Shown here in pieces: positions 58,201-62,259 of a stretch of 62,259 nt of DNA. Under the pieces are notes generated by a model that made no database searches, was not told the DNA's origin, and worked only from the letters and a program-made list of their open reading frames with translations. Each line of letters opens with the position of its first letter. The first letter of the stretch is position 1. This stretch comes from a virus: IMG/VR virus record IMGVR_UViG_3300025127_007337, positions 1 through 62,259 of that record; one strand, written 5' to 3'. The translations under genes were made by a program, and so were the position numbers.

Positions 58201-58473
58201 AGGTGGAAAGAAACAATTATGAAAAGAACTCGAGAACTACTAGCAGATATGTTTAATTCTTGTTATTATTCTTATGATGATCAATTTAGTTTTGGAAACA
58301 GGGAGATATCATTTAAAGCTAGAAAGCTTATAAAAAGAAACAAGTCGCCAAAACTTAGAAAAAACTTTGCTATAAATGTAAAAAGAAAACAATTGAGAAA
58401 ATTAATTGAGAGACCGTATGATATGTTTGGTAATGAAAAAATATCAGTCGTATCAGATTTATTAGGAGATTGA
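52252..58473 (+). CDS. Giant structural protein, probably tail or baseplate, 2073 aa
   Basis: The start MSEIKKYQDLVCDKTEIIEE is acidic and low in order. Long helical Lys/Glu/Asp-rich regions follow, with a hydrophobic stretch around residues 690-760 (LAINKLLDIANSLVISLLIK) and a Gly/Ser/Pro linker near 765-860 (GDGTGGPSGTGGGSSSG-type). The second half has more beta-rich parts with many Phe, Tyr and Asp. No enzyme motif seen. It sits between the hub/spike pair and gp25, so a baseplate or tail role is likely. It is the largest gene in the window, and its coding is unbroken. Confidence 0.6.
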   Translation: MSEIKKYQDLVCDKTEIIEEKKPEEVECKEEEKKDEIKTRILLPELAKTQDPQVKTIIFNGVSVDVDDEPLDFNNENITKDFSELGNLFKQYVKFQKMLLFTQGSRLTLNGKKFYIGKEGVRLLKFSRQLKRAIRKNFSRKNSGVSLGDLADLEINIKNNKITSITINKKKCEPVALKGISKLLRTPKTTVMLVNNIKKNLPYLKGVGPNTNWLNVLNKITDNKIKIMPLVKRDLSFLKDDVFENLRDKLLDDEMSLSDCIQFSISNRQINTRSKHWDRELSRKTRDLFAGNISSEEYSLNTGGTILSKGKLKKVFLQSLEPKKLNAIFDELRKILEEADDIRDIDLTGFINKDFFQSMNLDALKNILSFLDFRDAVEVIFKKIIETKPESIDMVLKELGGDIKEQIWEELKKRLKTISLCKIGSFAVDKLVNTLLDQIPVDNLVSEVMEKSFVCSVQFPDPEGIIRNTKTEIKTMIINTIRVEIENVDICELSELNLKDPIVDLRFDIEDLIREKVENFKTFDVECPITIEEIKELLENFGDVVDNLSVDSIQGLLPNINILPGGEGDGEGGGFPFPRPWDQGTREERNRSGNYKKRGDMLNSFKDIPKPTAQDIYKAYGQAFFSILEFDTIVEKLNVLPGGAFFKNLLSGGFSLNGDNIYGRIASLPKFLKLDLLQGDTSFLLPSIPQIPSFTSGGWPLILEKLKKLAINKLLDIANSLVISLLIKLLDALEASIDNLIQNLANQALAAVGLGDSPEGSQPALSTPNSQASQDGTGGPSGTGGGSSSGYPISQDSEGIVIDVPFESRPVRSGTGYTRAPSTPSTGGSPFLSQDNRKNPFRKMVNQIICDGNLEGSEATQENILENSGIPRDKMREFIDFIGENLNTFEFTNLILDPDSPSSRLVHEKLLNKIRTMNLGLSDFFEDIDDFSIIFASISDLLTEQELERLESLELLESKFNPNTNIPISNSICLDNEKKQILNDLRDQVYGPGSGRAETEKDKETLADLLDPLLDDDFNGIMDKIKDALKPQIDEETGLIKDPECVDDLEDPEKDDEEILPVVTIDEEINNILNQELNKTFKDLNRVFELDMVGRRNSFFDNVLTDQRGIKLSSGFLNHERRVSLKFLFPNAANTVAQNEDKFEEAGFFLKYLMRTLTEDEDAEGNSIAKRDKPYPNHLFPETVGIHCKNQLEETMENFDFDIEADNKLKFRNKTDLKDAEFDFGFNIVYKPFIKDNNKFTRSGFCRVRKVDITVNKKFLGTKTVESKIEDVNVKSKLDLGKHKKIIDEIDTKKEPLNEPYQANLFKKYLKKRSGLNLNVKKSVFNKLNRKINKKISKRLLKANSAEEPPEGFKFGYVSDELNYEDLLYVSPDSKKGDESTWKYEHKERDEVLGVSATRHPRVKFLDPVKYGGRYTRPKLYVEDIEHDGWVGLMAKVVPEEDGFDPKRENFMFISEVSERVNKKQTKIPNDERMDIDPDCFDEPPFDKLMNAGQKAQMEGIIIATIRTYVIEAILRCLPIFSVLAPDFDKNYSDLFLDFVVAKMQDDMMDREDWPSRIRGNKYWHLFLDSSVDLAFRLVQEKEIEANPTLLGLLEDANKVSERYRSPKIIDRKLLFKVTSYTVSDGKITDIELAGDIQLSNTKKQYIINILESMFYTTYGSRYRSFLRKKKDKSLKWNLKFKKALSVKYLRKVTREYESYKFRKKSKRILMYLIKDQFQLYSKKLKDALPSQIEDITASILKDMKIFLNDRESVYDISNGSSNNPLDGLSLDEEAFQSLKDTGAFFIEKYFVADPKRMTRFEGVKSVEETREFLKKYRNKEKYISELFGDAQVANKKLIGSLGLKFGVRVCYVPSSGMVSRNPSKAKYNESRAYNVKAAKVTVNGSEKTHAPTKNYFPLFSYEQDILDRKIKEFDLSDDNLGEDIQCYLDKLLQNEELDFLFNVLLGAKNVASLTAIYYYDGFIESIGIDETEREEGIVGTSGRWKETIMKRTRELLADMFNSCYYSYDDQFSFGNREISFKARKLIKRNKSPKLRKNFAINVKRKQLRKLIERPYDMFGNEKISVVSDLLGD

Positions 58474-58476
58474 AAA

Positions 58477-58854
58477 ATGCCAGTTAAAAATATTACCGTT
58501 GCCTTTCCTCTTGAAATAAGAGAAGGTGTTGGTATTGTGCCAATAGACGAAAATGCGATAGTAGATGCTGTTAAGTTTCAACTAAAAAATATAATATTGA
58601 CTAGACCTGGGGAGAAACTGTCTGATCCAAATTTTGGTGTTGGGTTACACAATTTTTTATTTTCACAGGAAAGTAGTAAAGTAACAGCGATTAGAAATAG
58701 GATTAACAACCAGATAAGAAGATATATGAATTATTTTGATACTTTAGACATAGATGTTAAAAGAACAACTGATAGTGATATGTCGATTAGTGTTTACATA
58801 AGATTTGTTATCTCCCAGCCAAAAATAGAGGGTGAATTAGAGATCTCTGTTTAA
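58477..58854 (+). CDS. Baseplate wedge protein gp25-like, 125 aa
   Basis: VDAVKFQLKNIILTRPGEKL followed by SDPNFGVGLHNFLF matches the (E/T)RPGER..NP.FG..L...LF signature of the gp25/lysozyme-like wedge family shared by T4, P2 W and other contractile systems. The length is right. It connects wedge to hub in the baseplate. It starts three bases after the giant gene. Confidence 0.85.
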   Translation: MPVKNITVAFPLEIREGVGIVPIDENAIVDAVKFQLKNIILTRPGEKLSDPNFGVGLHNFLFSQESSKVTAIRNRINNQIRRYMNYFDTLDIDVKRTTDSDMSISVYIRFVISQPKIEGELEISV

Positions 58855-58904
58855 ATTTAATTTCGATTTTGAACTATTTACTTTGATTGTAGGAGACCTT
58901 CACA

Positions 58905-60704
58905 ATGGCGAAAGGAAAAAATGTACCCATAAAATACACTAGCAGAGACTTTAACTCTATAAAAGAAGAGTTAATAAATTACACAAAAAGATATTACCCA
59001 GATACTTATAATGATTTTTCAGACTCCTCTTTTGGAGAAATTATATTTGATCTAGTATCTTATGTAGGCGATTCTTTGTCGTATTATGTTGATTATCAAG
59101 CAAATGAAAGTTTTATGGATACAGCTGTAGAGTTTGCCAATATAAGAAAACATGCGAGAGCTATGGGATTTTCTTACTCAGGAGTTCCAACCTCCTTTGG
59201 AGTAGTTTCTTTTTTTATATTAGTACCAGCCAACGCAGATGGAAACGCCCCAAACATGGACTATGCTCCTGTGCTAAAGAAAGGAGCCAATTTACAATCT
59301 AATAATGGTGTTTCTTTTATTTTATTGGAAGATGTTGATTTTTTTAATTCACAGAATGATATAGTTGAGGCTAGGTATAATGAAAGCACCGGTGGTGTCT
59401 CTTATTATGCAATTAGAGCTTTTGGGCAAGTTTCTTCTGGGAAGCTCCAAGTTGCTGAAATTGATTTAACCTCTAACACTTTTGAAAGATTTAAAAAAAT
59501 TAGAGTCGGTGACCCATCAGTAACAGAAATAGTCTCTGTTCAAGATTCTGAAGGAAACAAGTTCTATGAGGTAGACTATTTGTCTCAAGAAACTGTATTA
59601 TTAGAAACCACTAACCCAACAGCTAGACAAGATGGTGTTAGGTCCATAATGAAACCTTTCGTAACAGCTCGTAGATTTGTTGTAGAACAAGATAACACAG
59701 GAACTTATTTACAATTTGGATTTGGTTCTGAGAATGATGAAGACGCGGGACTAACAGATCCTTCTGATGTTGTGTTAAGGCTAAATGCTAGAAACCACAT
59801 TACAGATAATTCATTTGATCCAAACAAACTATTAGGAACAGACAAACTAGGTATCTCACCATTTGGAACAACTTTGACAGTTGTTATAAGAAAAAATGAT
59901 TCTACAAATGTAAATATAGGATCAAGAGGTTTAGATACGATTGTTGATGCAGAGATAAAATTTATATCTGAAAATAATCTAAATTCCTCTCTTGCTTCTG
60001 TTGTTAGAGGATCATTAGAAGTAACTAATGATAAACCAATAGTAGGTCAAAACATACAAACAGCTGCTGAAGACATTAAAACTAAAGCTAAGAATTATTA
60101 TGCCACTCAAAACAGAGCTGTGACTAAACAGGACTATGAAGCTATAGCTTATTTTATGCCTAAGAAGTTTGGCAGTATAAAAAGAGTGAATGTTATTAAT
60201 GATCCGTCCTCCACAAATAGAAAGTTGGCTATGTACGTTTTATCACAAAATACTGATGGTCATTTAATTTTATCTAACGACAGGATTAAATCTAATTTAA
60301 AAAAATGGCTAACAAGATATAAAGGAATAAATGATCAAATAGAAATATTTGATGCTAAGATAATAAATTTTGGGATTAATTTTGAAATTTCTGTTGATCC
60401 TAGATTTAATAAAGAAGAAACAGTAAACTTAGCAATAAAAAATATAACCGACAGATATAGTACAAAGTTTTATATTGGAGAACCAGTTTACTTAACAGAA
60501 ATTTCTAATATACTATCTAAAACTCAAGGCGTTATAGATGTTATTTCTGTAGAAATAGTTAACAAGAAGAATTCTCCTTATTCTACAACACCACTAGATT
60601 TTAAAAAAATTATTTCCAAAGATAATACATACTACAAGACTCCAAAAAATGTAGTTTTAGAGATAAAATTTCCAAAAGATGATATACAAGGAAAAGTTAA
60701 ATGA
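58905..60704 (+). CDS. Baseplate wedge protein gp6/J-like, 599 aa
   Basis: It follows gp25, the standard T4-like order. The N-terminal SRDFNSIKEELINYTKRYYP and DSSFGEIIFDLVSYVGDSLS are the typical gp6/J helices; IMKPFVTARRFVVEQDNTGT and LQFGFGSENDED are the central FGDG-type segment; NRAVTKQDYEAIAYFMPKKF and the C-terminal strand-helix repeats complete the family pattern. It forms the baseplate periphery. AGGAGA precedes the ATG. Confidence 0.85.
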   Translation: MAKGKNVPIKYTSRDFNSIKEELINYTKRYYPDTYNDFSDSSFGEIIFDLVSYVGDSLSYYVDYQANESFMDTAVEFANIRKHARAMGFSYSGVPTSFGVVSFFILVPANADGNAPNMDYAPVLKKGANLQSNNGVSFILLEDVDFFNSQNDIVEARYNESTGGVSYYAIRAFGQVSSGKLQVAEIDLTSNTFERFKKIRVGDPSVTEIVSVQDSEGNKFYEVDYLSQETVLLETTNPTARQDGVRSIMKPFVTARRFVVEQDNTGTYLQFGFGSENDEDAGLTDPSDVVLRLNARNHITDNSFDPNKLLGTDKLGISPFGTTLTVVIRKNDSTNVNIGSRGLDTIVDAEIKFISENNLNSSLASVVRGSLEVTNDKPIVGQNIQTAAEDIKTKAKNYYATQNRAVTKQDYEAIAYFMPKKFGSIKRVNVINDPSSTNRKLAMYVLSQNTDGHLILSNDRIKSNLKKWLTRYKGINDQIEIFDAKIINFGINFEISVDPRFNKEETVNLAIKNITDRYSTKFYIGEPVYLTEISNILSKTQGVIDVISVEIVNKKNSPYSTTPLDFKKIISKDNTYYKTPKNVVLEIKFPKDDIQGKVK

Positions 60705-62128
60705 CAATAAAAAGATATTTCGCCACAGCTGATAACACGATCACAAATGCATTTAAGGAAAACTTAGTAACTAGAGGAACTGGTTCTAATATGGGACAAT
60801 CAGACATTCTAGAAGTTTTCTCTATATATGGGCAAGCCACAACTTCATCAGCCGAAGCCTCTAGGGTTTTAATACAGTTTGATACAACCCAAGTAAGCAC
60901 AGATAGAACAGCTGGTGTGATTCCTGCATCAGGCTCTGTTTCATTTTATTTAAATATGTTCAATACACCACACGCTGAAACTCTTCCTGTAGATTTTACA
61001 CTTACAGTTTCAGCTGTGTCACAATCTTGGCAAGAAGGGTATGGACTAGATATGGAAACTTATTCTGATTTAACTTATGGAGGCATTGGTTCAAATTGGA
61101 TAAATAGAGCGGCAAGCACAGCATGGACTTCTACTGGTGGTGACTATCATGCCTCTCCTATTTTTGAACAAAGATTTTCTGAGGGATATGAAGATTTATC
61201 AATTGATATAACTGAACTAGTTGAACAGTGGTTAACAGGATCAGCAGGTGGTGGTAAAGAAAACTATGGTGTTGGTATACAATTAACTTCATCGCAAGAA
61301 ACAGCTAGTAGATCATTCTTTACCAAGAAATTTTTTGCTCGTGGTACAGAATATTATCTCAAAAGACCAGTTATTGAAGCTAGGTGGAATAACTCAATAA
61401 TGGACGATAGAGGCTTGTTTTATGCCTCTTCATCACTAGCTCCTGGGAGAGATAACCTAAACAGTTTGTATCTCTACAATCGCATTAGAGGGCGCTTAAG
61501 AGACATACCAGACATTGGAACCGGAGCAATATATGTTAATCTTCATGAATCTGCCGGAGGGTCTAAGATTGGATCTTCATTTACTGGTTCTCATGTTTCA
61601 ACAGGTATCTATAGATGTGACGTTCACGCTTCCACCAGTGATACTTCTATTGTTGATGTATGGTTTTCTGGATCAACACAATATCATACAGGAACTATTT
61701 CAGTCAAATCTTTTACAGCAGATGTGCATAGTCCAACTGATAAATACATATTGAAAGTTTCTGATGCTAAGAATTATTATGTAAACGATGGGTTTGAGAG
61801 ATTTAGGCTTTATATAAGACCTAGAAACTGGTCGCCAACAATATATACAGTTGCACAGTCTATTCCTGAAACTACGATTATAACTTCAGCTTCATACGAA
61901 GTTTATAGAATCATTGATAATGAATTAGTTGTACCACACGGAACAGGTTCGACACTTCACACTTTTATGTCATATGATAGTGACGGAAATTACTTTGATT
62001 TAGATATGTCTACTTTGGAAGCTGGATATGATTATGGAATAAGATTTGCTTTTTATGATGATTACGTAAATTCATGGAAAGACCAAACGTATGAATTTAG
62101 ATTTAAAGTGAGACAAAATGAGTATTAA
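60701..62128 (+). CDS. Virion structural protein with a DNRLRE-like domain, 475 aa
   Basis: Coupled by ATGA to gp6. KRYFATADNTITNAFKENLV, then ILEVFSIYGQATTSSAEASR and VLIQFDTTQV resemble the DNRLRE-type beta-sandwich, followed by WQEGYGLDMETYSDLTYGG and SIDITELVEQWL. The rest is a Ser/Thr/Gly-rich beta protein. Such proteins sit in marine-phage tails and may bind carbohydrate. Precise role unknown. Confidence 0.65.
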   Translation: MTIKRYFATADNTITNAFKENLVTRGTGSNMGQSDILEVFSIYGQATTSSAEASRVLIQFDTTQVSTDRTAGVIPASGSVSFYLNMFNTPHAETLPVDFTLTVSAVSQSWQEGYGLDMETYSDLTYGGIGSNWINRAASTAWTSTGGDYHASPIFEQRFSEGYEDLSIDITELVEQWLTGSAGGGKENYGVGIQLTSSQETASRSFFTKKFFARGTEYYLKRPVIEARWNNSIMDDRGLFYASSSLAPGRDNLNSLYLYNRIRGRLRDIPDIGTGAIYVNLHESAGGSKIGSSFTGSHVSTGIYRCDVHASTSDTSIVDVWFSGSTQYHTGTISVKSFTADVHSPTDKYILKVSDAKNYYVNDGFERFRLYIRPRNWSPTIYTVAQSIPETTIITSASYEVYRIIDNELVVPHGTGSTLHTFMSYDSDGNYFDLDMSTLEAGYDYGIRFAFYDDYVNSWKDQTYEFRFKVRQNEY

Positions 62129-62259
62129 AGATTTATTTTCTAACAAGCCGACAACAATGCAATCAGCGAATTCAGCCTCAGCAGCAATAGAGTCGCCAGA
62201 TTTTTTAGAAGCATTAAGAAAACAGAGAGAAGAGATTGTTCCTCCAATTGACTTTTTGT
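62118..62259 (+). CDS. Start of a virion structural gene, 3' truncated by the window edge
   Basis: ATG at 62118 overlaps the previous gene by 11 nt. MSIKDLFSNKPTTMQSANSA, then EALRKQREEIVPPIDF resembles the start of marine-phage tail proteins with MS(I/V)KDLF and F(V/I)P.(I/V)DF. It is open to the last base. Confidence 0.6.
   Translation, partial: MSIKDLFSNKPTTMQSANSASAAIESPDFLEALRKQREEIVPPIDFL

Noticed and set aside
1-62259. A bacterial chromosome fragment or prophage
   Set aside because: Phage tail, late sigma and many tiny phage genes are spread over the window; no bacterial housekeeping gene, integrase or attachment site seen.

Overview
The window looks like about 62 kb of a large tailed phage genome of T4-like (contractile-tail) type. 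It was most likely assembled from an aquatic metagenome, and the host is a Gram-negative bacterium that I cannot name. The case for a phage rests on a gp25-like and a gp6-like baseplate wedge protein next to each other (58.5-60.7 kb), a gp55-like late sigma factor (48.6 kb), a PIN-PhoH ATPase, many unrecognised very small genes, head-to-tail packing with ATGA and TAATG overlaps, and families I associate with marine myoviruses. I saw no tRNA, rRNA, CRISPR array, integrase or IS element. Family names come from recognising motifs by eye; no database search was run.

Region A (1-8.2 kb) is visibly richer in G+C than the rest. It starts inside a MoxR-type AAA ATPase and continues with about 24 small plus-strand genes, mostly 22-196 aa and mostly unrecognised. 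These are grouped in units of one to four genes. Twelve near-identical intergenic modules sit before the units: a GGWCA-N5-TGWCC dyad, then in most cases a sigma70-like promoter ending in TATATT, then a short leader and a GAGG/GGAGG ribosome site. The distance from the dyad to the -10 box takes only two values, about one helical turn apart, so I read the dyad as an operator or activator site.

Region B (8.2-27.2 kb) changes to A+T-rich coding and to a different promoter, TTGACA-N17-TATAAT with CGTGT before the -10 in the best copies. It opens with a two-gene minus-strand unit. Plus-strand genes then encode a kinase-like protein, two lipoproteins (thioredoxin-like and VWA), three consecutive polybasic proteins, a HAD-Nudix fusion, two HExxH zincin-like proteins, a eukaryotic-type phosphomannomutase, an HNH protein, a nucleotidyltransferase, a 1035-aa J-domain protein, PhoH and a Cas4/AddB-like nuclease. 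Several begin with MK(I/L)(T/S)xxxLxxIIxE, a candidate head-targeting sequence.

Region C (27.3-47.8 kb) is a glycan island of about 25 genes on one strand, with one recognisable promoter in front and no terminator seen inside. It holds about eight glycosyltransferases including a GT15 (Kre2/Mnt1)-like and a GT11-like enzyme, GDP-mannose 3,5-epimerase, a short UDP-sugar 6-dehydrogenase, three other SDR epimerases, a Gfo/Idh/MocA dehydrogenase, two reduced DegT aminotransferases, a hexapeptide acyltransferase, a FkbM methyltransferase, a sulfotransferase and a DUF962/Mpo1 protein. In its middle lie an acyl carrier protein, a FabG-like reductase, an AMP-forming ligase and a PhyH oxygenase. With the upstream phosphomannomutase this suggests the phage remodels GDP-mannose and acyl-amino-sugar metabolism to build or decorate a surface glycan.

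Region D (47.8-62.26 kb) is the late-control and tail module: small conserved genes, the gp55-like sigma factor, a 575-aa hub-like protein with two papain-like domains, a spike-like protein, a 2073-aa structural protein, gp25, gp6, a 475-aa structural protein and the start of another virion gene.
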